Assembly (NCBI RefSeq): GCF_900088825.1
Contig: NZ_LT592170.1
Coordinates: forward strand, 668,590 to 732,589
DNA from: Thiomonas delicata
Lineage (GTDB): Bacteria > Pseudomonadota > Gammaproteobacteria > Burkholderiales > Burkholderiaceae_C
Length of the DNA stretch: 64,000 bases
Direction: 5' to 3'
Shown here: piece after piece, positions 9,553-17,267 of the stretch
Numbering within the stretch: the first letter of the stretch is position 1
How the letters are laid out: each line of letters starts with the position of its first letter
Notes under the pieces: generated by a model
The model's input: only the letters and a program-made list of their open reading frames with translations
What the model was told of the DNA's origin: nothing
The model's database searches: none
Program-made: the position numbers and the translations under genes

Positions 9553-10136
9553 GGATGGCGTGCCGCTTGGTTGGGGGTGGATGAAGCGATGGCCGGAGTG
9601 GCGAGTTCGAGCAGCCAGGCCCGCCCTTGCGGCCAGTCGCCCAGTTCGCTGTCGGTATTGATGTGCCCGAGCGGCCCGGCATCGGTCTGCCGCGCGCCCC
9701 AGGCGCTAGCCAGCCGGGAGGCGGCGGAGATGGTGCAGAACGGATCGTTGCTGCTGTAGACGAGGTGGGCAGGGAACGGCAGCGGCCGTGCTGTTGCGGG
9801 CCTCCAGCTGTGCAAGGCCGCGGGCAGCGTCGGCTGATCGAGGTCGGGAGGTGCGACCAGCAGCGCGCCGCAGACGCGGCCGGTATGCCGGCTGGCGTTT
9901 GCCCAGGCGCTGACGAGATGGCAGCCGAGGCTGTGGGCAGCCAGGAGGACGGGCTCCCGCGCCTCCAGCACGGCGGTTTCGAGCTGGCAGAGCCAGTCAC
10001 CACGCAGCGGGGTGTCCCAGTCATGCTGTTGCACGCGCCGGTCGCCATGGCGCTGTTCCCACAGGCTTTGCCAATGCCGGGGCCCCGAGCCTTGCCAGCC
10101 CGGCAGAAGCAGAACGGTGAGGTCGGCGGGCGTCAT
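9549..10136 (-). CDS. RBBP9/YdeN-type alpha/beta hydrolase between parA and parB
   Basis: Small serine hydrolase of the RBBP9/YdeN family, 195 residues. The oxyanion region reads LPGWQGSGPRHW near the N-terminus; the nucleophile is S69 in AAHSLG, the acid D131 in YSSNDPF, and the histidine H158 in GHIN, followed by the family's SELGDWPQG end motif, so the catalytic triad is complete. Substrate is unknown. Its ATG overlaps the parA stop (10133-10136) and its stop overlaps the parB start (9549-9552), both as ATGA, so it should be made in step with the partition proteins. Whether it works in partitioning is not known. Start choice is fixed by the overlap with parA. Confidence 0.88.
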   Translation of the reverse strand: MTPADLTVLLLPGWQGSGPRHWQSLWEQRHGDRRVQQHDWDTPLRGDWLCQLETAVLEAREPVLLAAHSLGCHLVSAWANASRHTGRVCGALLVAPPDLDQPTLPAALHSWRPATARPLPFPAHLVYSSNDPFCTISAASRLASAWGARQTDAGPLGHINTDSELGDWPQGRAWLLELATPAIASSTPNQAARHP

Positions 10137-10936
10137 GGTTCGACCGCGGCGGCCGGCGTCCTCGCCGCTGGAGCTTGCACCCGGCGGACCATTTCCTCGG
10201 CGAATTCGATGTAGGCCTGGGCGCCGCGGCTTGATTTGTCGAAGACGACCCCCGGTTGGCCGTAGCTCGGGGCTTCCGCCAGGCGCACATTGCGCGGAAT
10301 CACGCTTTCGAACACCTTGGCGCCGAAGTGGGTCTTGAGTTGTTCGCTGACCTGCTGTTGCAGGGTGATGCGCGGGTCGAACATCACGCGCAGCAGGCCG
10401 ATCAGGATGAGGTCGGGGTTCAGCTTGGTGTGGACTTGGCGCACGGTGTTGACCAGATCCGACAAACCTTCGAGCGCGAAGTACTCGCACTGCATGGGCA
10501 CGACGACGCCATGCGCTGCGCACAGGCCGTTGAGCGTGAGCAGCCCGAGCGATGGAGGTGAGTCGATGAGGACGAAGTCATAATCCGCTTGCACGGCCTT
10601 GAGCGCGTCCTTGAGCCGATGTTCGCGCCGCTCCAGATCCACCAGTTCCACTTCGGCGCCAGCCAGTTCGCGGTTGGCGCCGAGCACGTCGTATCCCGCA
10701 ATGTCGCTGTGACGCCGGGCTTCGGCGATGGAGGCCAGGCCGAGCAGGACTTGGTAGACGCTGGGGGCGAGGGCGCGCTTGTCGATTCCGGAGCCCATGG
10801 TCGCGTTGCCCTGCGGATCGAGGTCGACAAGCAGGACGCGCTGCCCGACCTGAGCCAGTCCGGCGGCGAGATTGACACTGGTGGTGGTCTTCCCGACTCC
10901 GCCCTTCTGATTGGCGACGCAAAATACCGATGCCAT
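10133..10936 (-). CDS. parA: Chromosome partitioning ATPase ParA (Soj)
   Basis: Deviant-Walker P-loop ATPase that binds nucleoid DNA as an ATP dimer and is driven off by ParB, giving origin movement. The deviant Walker A KGGVGKTT begins at residue 11 and carries the signature lysine; Walker A' and B regions VLLVDLDPQGN and VLIDSPPS follow. Length is 267 residues, normal for chromosomal Soj proteins without an N-terminal HTH. The start at 10936 is chosen because an AGGAG ribosome site lies about seven bases upstream; the open frame continues to 11284 inside rsmG. Eight bases separate it from the rsmG stop. Confidence 0.97.
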   Translation of the reverse strand: MASVFCVANQKGGVGKTTTSVNLAAGLAQVGQRVLLVDLDPQGNATMGSGIDKRALAPSVYQVLLGLASIAEARRHSDIAGYDVLGANRELAGAEVELVDLERREHRLKDALKAVQADYDFVLIDSPPSLGLLTLNGLCAAHGVVVPMQCEYFALEGLSDLVNTVRQVHTKLNPDLILIGLLRVMFDPRITLQQQVSEQLKTHFGAKVFESVIPRNVRLAEAPSYGQPGVVFDKSSRGAQAYIEFAEEMVRRVQAPAARTPAAAVEP

Positions 10937-10944
10937 CCTATCTC

Positions 10945-11664
10945 CTAGCGTGAGCCTTGGTCTTGGGTTGAAATGGTGCGACGCAGCATCCAAACCACGC
11001 AGCGCTGCGCTTGCAATCCCGGTACGTCCAGGGTTTGCACCTGGGTTTCGATCTCGGCGGGCAGCGCCGCGAGTTCCTCCCGCGGCGGGAGCCCCTTCAT
11101 GGCGGCCCAGCGGCCTTCTTGCGCCAGAAGGCGCTCGGTCAGTTTCACCAGCGTGGCCAAGTCGCTGAAGGCCCGGCTGGTGATGCAATCGTAGGTCTGG
11201 CCTTCGAGTTGTTCGACGCGGCCATGCTGGACTTCGACGTTTTGCAGGCGCAGTTCGACGGCGGCTTGCTGCATGAAGGCGCATTTCTTCTGCACGGCAT
11301 CGTTCAGTGTGACCTGTATGTCAGGCCGCATGATGGCCAGAACGAGCCCCGGCAGGCCGCCCCCTGAGCCCACGTCAAGCAGGCGCCGCGGGGACTGCTC
11401 GGCCAAGGTTGGCAGCAGGGCCAGGCAGTCGGCCAGATGCAGGGTGAGCATTTGTTGCGGTTCGCGCACGGCCGTGAGGTTGTAGACGCGGTTCCAGCGC
11501 TCCAGGAGGTCGAGATAGGCGAGAAGTTGCCCGCGCTGCTGCTCCGAGGACGCCAGCTTCAAGGCGTCAAGCAGCTGAAGCAGTTGCACTGAGCGCGTGG
11601 AGGCCGCCTCCGCTGTGTCGTTGCCGCGCGCGTGTTGCGGGGTTCCGGTGTGGCGCGCGCTCAT
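10945..11664 (-). CDS. rsmG: 16S rRNA (guanine-527-N7)-methyltransferase RsmG (GidB)
   Basis: SAM-dependent enzyme that makes m7G527 in 16S rRNA; loss gives low-level streptomycin resistance in several bacteria. The 239-residue protein shows NRVYNLTAVRE, the SAM-binding LLDVGSGGGLPGLVLA, and the ITSRAFSDLATL motif characteristic of GidB. The N-terminal 25 residues are variable; an internal start would be possible but none is clearly better. It follows mnmG by 34 bp on the same strand, the classical gidA-gidB order beside parAB. Confidence 0.97.
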   Translation of the reverse strand: MSARHTGTPQHARGNDTAEAASTRSVQLLQLLDALKLASSEQQRGQLLAYLDLLERWNRVYNLTAVREPQQMLTLHLADCLALLPTLAEQSPRRLLDVGSGGGLPGLVLAIMRPDIQVTLNDAVQKKCAFMQQAAVELRLQNVEVQHGRVEQLEGQTYDCITSRAFSDLATLVKLTERLLAQEGRWAAMKGLPPREELAALPAEIETQVQTLDVPGLQAQRCVVWMLRRTISTQDQGSR

Positions 11665-11698
11665 CGGGCAGACTCTTCCAGCAGGCTCGGGATGGGCT

Positions 11699-13624
11699 TC
11701 ATGCCGCCTGCGGCGTGCTGGCCGGGCGCAGGCGTTTCTTGCGCAAGTGAACCAGCAGCAGGGAAATGGCCGCCGGCGTCACGCCCGAAATGCGCGAGGC
11801 CTGGCCCAGCGTCTGCGGACGGGCGCGGCTCAGCTTTTGCTGCACCTCGATCGAGAGGCCGCGCACGGCGCTGTAATCCAGGTCCGCTGGCAGGGCTAGT
11901 TGTTCGTAGTCGGCGGCGCGCTGGACGTCGAGTTGCTGGCGGTCGATGTAGCCGGCGTATTTCACGCCGATTTGCACTTGTTCGGCCTGTTCGGGTGTGA
12001 GGGGTTCGGGCGCCGCGTAGCGCCCTTGCAGCGCCGTTGTCAGTCGCGTGTAATCGACTTCCGGGCGGCGCAGCAAATCTTCCAGGCGGTATTCCCGCTC
12101 GATAGCCTGCCCCACGAGTTGCAAGGCCTCGGCTGGCGGCAGCGTTTCGGGCTGAACCCAGGTCAGGCGCAGTCGCTGGCGTTCGCGCTCGATCGCGTCA
12201 CGCTTGCGGCAGAAATGGTCCCAGCGGGCATCGTCGACCAGGCCCAGGCGGCGACCGGTTTCGGTGAGGCGCAAATCGGCGTTGTCTTCGCGCAGACTCA
12301 GGCGGTACTCGGCCCGGCTGGTAAACATCCGATAAGGTTCGCTGACCCCCTTGGTGATGAGATCGTCCACCAGCACGCCGAGGTAGGCGCTGTCGCGCCG
12401 CGGGCACCAGGGTTCGCGGCCGAGAACTTTGAGCGCGGCGTTGGCGCCGGCCAGCAGGCCTTGGGCCGCGGCTTCCTCATAGCCCGTCGTGCCGTTGATT
12501 TGGCCGGCGAAGAACAGGCCTTCGATGGCGCGTGTTTCCAATGAACTGTTCAATGCGCGCGGATCGAAGTAGTCGTATTCGATCGCATAGCCCGGGCGCA
12601 GCAGATGGGCTTGTTCCAGGCCTTGAATCGAGTGGACGAGTTCGAGTTGGATGTCGAAAGGCAGGCTGGTTGAAATGCCGTTCGGATAGAACTCATGCGT
12701 GGTGAGCCCTTCGGGCTCGAGGAAGATTTGGTGCGCGCCCTTCGTCGCGAAGCGGTGAATCTTGTCTTCGATGCTGGGGCAGTAGCGAGGCCCCACGCCT
12801 TCGATCACGCCGGTATACATCGGACTGCGGTCGAGTCCACGCCGGATGATGTCATGCGTCCGGGCATTGGTGTGGGTGATCCAGCAGGGCAATTGCGCAG
12901 GATGCTGCTCGGCCCGGCCGAGAAAACTGAAGACCGGTACTGGATCGAGATCGCCGGGCTGCTCCTCCATTTTGCTGAAGTCGATGCTGCGCCCGTCGAT
13001 GCGCGGCGGGGTTCCCGTCTTGAGACGGCCCTGGGGTAGTTTCAGCTCGCGCAGGCGTTGGCCGAGGGTCGTGGCTGGCGGGTCTCCGGCTCGCCCGGCG
13101 GCGTAATGCTCAAGGCCGATGTGGATCTTGCCGTTGAGAAAAGTCCCTGCAGTCAGGACGACGGTGCGGCCCCGAAAATGGATCCCGCTTTGCGTGACGG
13201 CACCGCAAACACGCTCGCCAAGCCCATTGGTTTCGAGTAGAAGATCGTCGACCCCCTGTTGAAACATCCAGAGGTCGGGTTGATTCTCCAGTCTGCGCCT
13301 GATGGCTGCCTTGTAGAGAATCCGGTCGGCTTGGGCCCTGGTGGCACGAACGGCGGGGCCCTTGCTGCCGTTGAGGACGCGGAATTGGATGCCAGCCTCG
13401 TCGGTGGCCATCGCCATCGCACCGCCCAAGGCATCCAGTTCTTTCACCAAGTGGCCCTTGCCAATGCCGCCGATGGATGGATTACAGGACATCTGGCCGA
13501 GGGTTTCGATGTTGTGCGTGAGCAGGAGCGTTTTGGCGCCCATGCGCGCGGCGGCCAGGGCCGCCTCGGTGCCGGCGTGCCCTCCGCCAATGACGATGAC
13601 GTCGAAAATTTTTGGGTAATCCAT
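11699..13624 (-). CDS. mnmG: tRNA uridine-34 carboxymethylaminomethyl enzyme MnmG (GidA)
   Basis: FAD enzyme that, with MnmE, modifies the wobble uridine of certain tRNAs. The 641-residue product begins with the dinucleotide fold [12 protein letters not shown], followed by the [18 protein letters not shown] and [16 protein letters not shown] blocks diagnostic of GidA, and a C-terminal YIDRQ helical domain for MnmE/tRNA contact. Length is normal. A TACAAT hexamer on the minus strand at 13652-13657 may be its -10 box, giving a leader of about 20 bases. It is the first gene of the mnmG-rsmG-parA-hydrolase-parB run. Confidence 0.98.
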   Translation of the reverse strand: MDYPKIFDVIVIGGGHAGTEAALAAARMGAKTLLLTHNIETLGQMSCNPSIGGIGKGHLVKELDALGGAMAMATDEAGIQFRVLNGSKGPAVRATRAQADRILYKAAIRRRLENQPDLWMFQQGVDDLLLETNGLGERVCGAVTQSGIHFRGRTVVLTAGTFLNGKIHIGLEHYAAGRAGDPPATTLGQRLRELKLPQGRLKTGTPPRIDGRSIDFSKMEEQPGDLDPVPVFSFLGRAEQHPAQLPCWITHTNARTHDIIRRGLDRSPMYTGVIEGVGPRYCPSIEDKIHRFATKGAHQIFLEPEGLTTHEFYPNGISTSLPFDIQLELVHSIQGLEQAHLLRPGYAIEYDYFDPRALNSSLETRAIEGLFFAGQINGTTGYEEAAAQGLLAGANAALKVLGREPWCPRRDSAYLGVLVDDLITKGVSEPYRMFTSRAEYRLSLREDNADLRLTETGRRLGLVDDARWDHFCRKRDAIERERQRLRLTWVQPETLPPAEALQLVGQAIEREYRLEDLLRRPEVDYTRLTTALQGRYAAPEPLTPEQAEQVQIGVKYAGYIDRQQLDVQRAADYEQLALPADLDYSAVRGLSIEVQQKLSRARPQTLGQASRISGVTPAAISLLLVHLRKKRLRPASTPQAA

Positions 13625-13684
13625 CCTGGGGAACCTCTTCTGACCGCAATGATTGTAGTTCTGCCAAGGCGTCAGCCGCTTCCA

Positions 13685-13700
13685 TGTTTCACGTGGAACA
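13685..13700. promoter_or_regulatory. parS site 1 (ParB-binding centromere)
   Basis: The 16-mer TGTTTCACGTGGAACA matches the near-universal chromosomal parS consensus TGTTNCACGTGNAACA. It lies 61 bp upstream of the mnmG start and about 4 kb from parB, the usual parS position. Its two arms differ at one base, so it is an imperfect palindrome. Confidence 0.92.
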
Positions 13701-13857
13701 TCGGCAGGCGTCTGATGCGAGGGGCGCGGCTGCTTCAGAATTGAGGTTGACTGTGGTTTGCATTCGTGTGAAGCGGAGAAATGTGGAAATCATTTTGATC
13801 TTCGAGCGCTAAACAACTCTGGGATCGGTGGACGATGAGTCAAGCGGATTATGCTAA

Positions 13858-14008
13858 GGCTCCATCCCGTATCCGAAATGGCAGCACATCAAGGAGACAA
13901 GACAGCTTCCGAAAGAGATTTTGCTGCATGAGCCACAAACGCCCGATACGACCATCATGATGCACGTCGCCAAATTGGAGAAAACGGCCGAAGAGGCGAA
14001 GGCGCAAT
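13858..14008 (+). pseudogene. Possible remnant of an unidentified coding sequence
   Basis: The plus frame from 13858 to the TGA ending at 14008 has no start codon and follows directly on a TAA, but reads as plausible protein of about 49 residues: a Tyr-Pro-Lys-Trp-Gln start, charged helices, and an end rich in Glu, Lys and Ala (EKTAEEAKAQ). I do not recognise the family. It may be the 3' end of a decayed gene, or chance. Confidence 0.25.
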
Positions 14009-14054
14009 GATTTGAGCGACGCCGCGGCTGAGGCCGAAGCGCCGATTCGACGGG

Positions 14055-14070
14055 TGTTCCACGTGGAACA
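14055..14070. promoter_or_regulatory. parS site 2 in an extended perfect palindrome
   Basis: The 16-mer TGTTCCACGTGGAACA is a perfect parS palindrome. It is extended by CGGG and CCCG on either side, making a perfect 24-bp palindrome (14051-14074), followed by TTTTATTTT. The extended symmetry plus T-run could also act as a terminator, though as a DNA site it fits ParB binding best. Confidence 0.93.
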
Positions 14071-14152
14071 CCCGTTTTATTTTGTGCGTTGCCGCTAGGG
14101 TTGCGGCCCAGGGGGCGTCTACACTTGGTTACATCAGACCTCGGGTAGATAG

Positions 14153-15130
14153 ATGGAAGCGAACGCACAACATGGGCCGCCGCGGTGGAAGTTTTGGCTC
14201 CTGGTCATCCTATGGGTATGGCCCAGCCTTTCAGGTGCGAGGGCCCAAGGGCTTGCGCCACTGCCATTGCAGCAATTGACAGCGCATGTCTACGCTGTCA
14301 TTGGGGACAGCGGACCAGCGAGTTCAGCCAATCGGGGTTTCAACGCGAACGCCGGCTTTGTCGTGACCCCGGCCGGAGTCGTCGTATTCGACAGTTTGGG
14401 CACCGCGCCACTCGGCGAAGCTTTGGTGCAAGCCATTCGTCGCGTGACCCGACAACCGATCAAGCTGGTCGTCATCAGCCACTATCACGCCGACCATTTT
14501 TATGGATTGCAGGCTTTCAAGGCCCAGGGCGCCGAAGTTTGGGCGCAATCACATGCAAAACAGGAACTCGCGTCGGATCTGATCCAACAGAGGTTGGCGC
14601 AGCGGCAGCGCGATCTCTATCCCGATGTCGACGACAAGCAGCGCATCGTCCCGGCCGACAAGTGGATTGACGGGGATCATGCTTTTGAATTGGGTGGAAT
14701 TCATTTCAAGATCATCACAGCCGGGCCGGCGCATACAGCCGAAGACATCATGCTGTGGGTGCAGGAGCCCAGGGTTTTGTTCGCCGGCGATTTGTTCTTC
14801 CAGGGGCGGGTGCCCTATGTCGTCGGCGCCAATCTCAAGGGATGGCTCGCTTCGCTCGGCAAGATGTCGACGCTTGAAGCGGATTGGGTCGTCCCCGGTC
14901 ATGGACAGCCTTCGCGCGACCCCAAGCCGGGCATCGCGTTGACGCGGGACTATCTGCAATCCTTGATGGCATCGATGGGAAAGGGCGCGGAGGAGATGCT
15001 CACCTTCGACGAGGCCTATGCCCGAGTCGACTGGGGGCCCTGGGTATCGATGCCTGCATTCGAGGCGGCCAATCGCCTCAATGCCTATACGGCCTACCTG
15101 GAAATGCAGCAGGAACTCTTGAACAAATAG
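14153..15130 (+). CDS. Exported metallo-beta-lactamase-fold hydrolase
   Basis: A 325-residue metallo-hydrolase with a hydrophobic N-terminal segment (about 13-32) that looks like a signal peptide ending in GARAQG, so it is probably periplasmic. The dinuclear zinc motif HYHADH is at 110-115; a later histidine in GPAHTAEDI, the aspartate in FAGDLFF and the histidine in VVPGHG complete the site. The overall layout resembles the periplasmic quinoprotein-relay/SoxH-like branch rather than true beta-lactamases, but the substrate cannot be told. The ATG at 14153 follows a GTAGATAGA stretch with no strong ribosome site. It stands alone, 83 bp after parS site 2. Confidence 0.82.
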   Translation: MEANAQHGPPRWKFWLLVILWVWPSLSGARAQGLAPLPLQQLTAHVYAVIGDSGPASSANRGFNANAGFVVTPAGVVVFDSLGTAPLGEALVQAIRRVTRQPIKLVVISHYHADHFYGLQAFKAQGAEVWAQSHAKQELASDLIQQRLAQRQRDLYPDVDDKQRIVPADKWIDGDHAFELGGIHFKIITAGPAHTAEDIMLWVQEPRVLFAGDLFFQGRVPYVVGANLKGWLASLGKMSTLEADWVVPGHGQPSRDPKPGIALTRDYLQSLMASMGKGAEEMLTFDEAYARVDWGPWVSMPAFEAANRLNAYTAYLEMQQELLNK

Positions 15131-15166
15131 CGCGAGGCCGCAGGTCGCATGATCCGGCGCGAAGTC

Positions 15167-15203
15167 AAAAAAGAAAAGGCGCCGGAACAAGTGTTCAGGC
15201 GCC
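15167..15203 (-). terminator. Rho-independent terminator for the marC transcript
   Basis: Read on the minus strand, a GGCGCC stem extended by GAAC/GTTC around an AAGT-type loop (15178-15203) is followed by TTTTCTTTTTT (15177 down to 15167). It lies about 200 bp past the marC stop and 37 bp past the stop of the convergent MBL gene; only the minus direction has the T-run. Confidence 0.75.
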
Positions 15204-15399
15204 CTGGTTTCAGCATTTGCCGCTGATGGCTGTGGGGTTTTGCGGTTGCCCGTGATCCCCTTGGATTGTCTCCTCAGTGCTCACCCTTGGACTGCTGCGC
15301 GCAAGCATTGCGAATGCTCAAGATTATTGAGGTGGAATCAGGATTTCGCACGCGGGAAAACCCTCGGCTCGCGGGCAGGGCGCCGGGGCGGCGACGTTT

Positions 15400-16023
15400 T
15401 CAACGTCCAAGCCCGGGAAACAGCTTGAGCAGGCCATCGCTCATCATTTCGACGGACAACGCGGCCAGGATCAACCCCATCAGGCGGGTCATCACATTGA
15501 TGCCCGTCTTGCCCAGAAAGCCGGCGATGCGCTCCGCGGCGCGAAAGGACAGCGCGGCGGCCAACGCAATGACGACGCCGTACGACACCAACACGAGCAG
15601 ATCCGTCCAGTGCCGCGCCTTGTTGGCATAAATGATGACCGTGCTGATCGTCGCGGGTCCCGTCAGCAGCGGAATGGTCAGCGGAACGACGGCAACGCTG
15701 GCGCGCGCAGCGGCTTCATCCACTTCTTCCGGGGTCGAGCGCACCGCGCCGGTGCGAGCGTTCAGCATGCTGATCGAGGAGATGAGCAGCAACATGCCGC
15801 CCCCGACCTGGAAAGAGGCCAGGGAAATACCAAAGAAATGCAGCAACTCGATGCCAACCAGGGCGCTGATTGCAATCACCAGAAAAGCGGAGAAGGCGCT
15901 GATGTAAATTGTTCTCTTGCGCTGTTCTACCGTGAAATTTTCGGTAAACATGATAAAAAATGGAATCGCACCCAGCGGATTGACGATCGCCAGCAACGCA
16001 ACAAGGGGTTTGATCAGATTCAT
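15400..16023 (-). CDS. MarC-family integral membrane protein
   Basis: Six-helix inner-membrane protein of 207 residues in the MarC/NAAT family. Members have been linked to amino-acid export, but the name MarC does not mean antibiotic resistance and function is generally unproved. Helices are spread over the whole length; the PLGAIPFF stretch near the N-terminus and the LTGPATISTVII stretch near 120 are typical. I placed the start at 16023 because the first helix begins right after MNLIKPL; the frame stays open to 16116 but would add an atypical N-terminus. Confidence 0.88.
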   Translation of the reverse strand: MNLIKPLVALLAIVNPLGAIPFFIMFTENFTVEQRKRTIYISAFSAFLVIAISALVGIELLHFFGISLASFQVGGGMLLLISSISMLNARTGAVRSTPEEVDEAAARASVAVVPLTIPLLTGPATISTVIIYANKARHWTDLLVLVSYGVVIALAAALSFRAAERIAGFLGKTGINVMTRLMGLILAALSVEMMSDGLLKLFPGLGR

Positions 16024-16168
16024 AAGGCGAGGCGGGTGTGGCGAGTAGGCGAGCAACGCCCGGGGATCAAGACGCGGCTGGGCGGCAATCTTGCGCAGCT
16101 GCATATCATCACACACAAGCCAAAAAAGGGACAGGAAAGCCCCCCCGATTCCGGTTCGGCCTTCTCTT

Positions 16169-17128
16169 CTATTGCACGAAACCTATGCGCGCATGGCGTT
16201 TGGAGGTGTGAGGGATGAAGTCCTGGCGCCGTAGCGTGCGTCGTCCGTCAAGCTTGGCCGCGCCGAAAGCGCCTGTGATCAGGCGGCGCAATTCACGGGG
16301 TTTGAACTGCGCGAGAAAATCGAGGACGTCGTCATCCAGGTAGGCGGGGAATTCGGCGCCCCAGTCATGGCCGTCGCGAATCGCGCTGTAGAGGCGTGCC
16401 GCGATGGCGCGCAGGCCCGCTTCGTCAGGGGGCTCGATCTCGTAGACATTGAGCCGGTTGAGTATGGGCTCCGGGATGCCCGAAGCGTCATTGGCCGTGG
16501 CGACCCAGACCACCGCGCTGCAATCGATGGGTATTTCAGCGAACTCGTCGGTGAAATGCCGAGCCGTGTCGAACTCCAGCAAGCTATAGAGGGCGCCGAG
16601 CGGATCGTATTGCGCGGCCGAAGCCGCCTTGTCGATTTCGTCGATGACCACCACGGGGTTGGCGAACTCACCCTGGACCAGGGTTTCAAACACCTTGCCT
16701 GGGCGCGCGCCCTTCCATTGCGACGACGAGCCCGAGAGAATCCACCCGGCAGTCAGCGCATTCATCGGGGCGAGTGCCCAAGACGTGCCGAGAAGCTCGG
16801 CGACGCGGCGGGCAAAGTGGGTCTTGCCGATGCCTGGCTCGCCCAGGAGCAGCATGGGCGTGATCTCGATGGCGTCACGGCTGTCGGCCGCGAGGGCCAC
16901 CGAGCGGCGAATGTCCTCCAGGGGCTCCTCGAAGTTGGGCAACTCCTGGTGGAGGGCGCCCATATCGGGCAACTCCGCGGGCTTGATCGCCAGCCGCTGA
17001 CCGCCGGCCTCGATCATCTGCGCATAGGTATGGCGGAGCTGGTCGTGAGCCTCGGGCTGCAAGCCCTTGAGCTTGCGCTCGACATCCTCGACAGCATAGA
17101 CGGACTTGTAGGCGGCAACGGCAAACAT
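16169..17128 (-). CDS. AAA+ ATPase with Lon-like ATPase core
   Basis: A 319-residue AAA+ protein. An N-terminal helical segment of about 75 residues precedes Walker A GEPGIGKTH (96-104), Walker B VVVIDEIDKA, a sensor-1 asparagine in WVATANDASG, and a C-terminal lid with the arginine-rich KPRELRRLI. The core resembles the ATPase part of Lon, but no protease domain with a Ser-Lys dyad follows, so it would need a partner or act as a remodelling ATPase. The start at 17128 is fixed by a strong GGAGGTG ribosome site five bases upstream. It lies alone between kup and marC, 139 bp after kup on the same strand. Client unknown. Confidence 0.8.
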   Translation of the reverse strand: MFAVAAYKSVYAVEDVERKLKGLQPEAHDQLRHTYAQMIEAGGQRLAIKPAELPDMGALHQELPNFEEPLEDIRRSVALAADSRDAIEITPMLLLGEPGIGKTHFARRVAELLGTSWALAPMNALTAGWILSGSSSQWKGARPGKVFETLVQGEFANPVVVIDEIDKAASAAQYDPLGALYSLLEFDTARHFTDEFAEIPIDCSAVVWVATANDASGIPEPILNRLNVYEIEPPDEAGLRAIAARLYSAIRDGHDWGAEFPAYLDDDVLDFLAQFKPRELRRLITGAFGAAKLDGRRTLRRQDFIPHTSKRHARIGFVQ

Positions 17129-17267
17129 GAAGCACCTCCAATGGCGAACGACGGCATCAACCCCGTCATGCATCAATCATGCCTACGAAGAGCCGGTTTG
17201 CAAGCGGGTGATGGACGAATCCTGGGCGAAGCCGTGAATTTCAGCACATCTGCGCGAAATTTTTCGC

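Larger units (their letters stand above)
13625..14152. other. 528-bp intergenic region between mnmG and an MBL-fold gene
   Basis: It holds two parS sites 355 bp apart, a candidate mnmG promoter at the left end and a degraded reading frame in the middle. The part from about 13740 to 13990 is less GC-rich than its surroundings. No convincing cluster of DnaA boxes (TTATCCACA type) was found, so I do not call an origin here. Confidence 0.6.

Noticed and set aside
13740-14050. Possible oriC between the parS sites
   Set aside because: The only DnaA-box-like word (TGTGGAAAT near 13783) has two mismatches and stands alone; no cluster and no AT-rich unwinding element.
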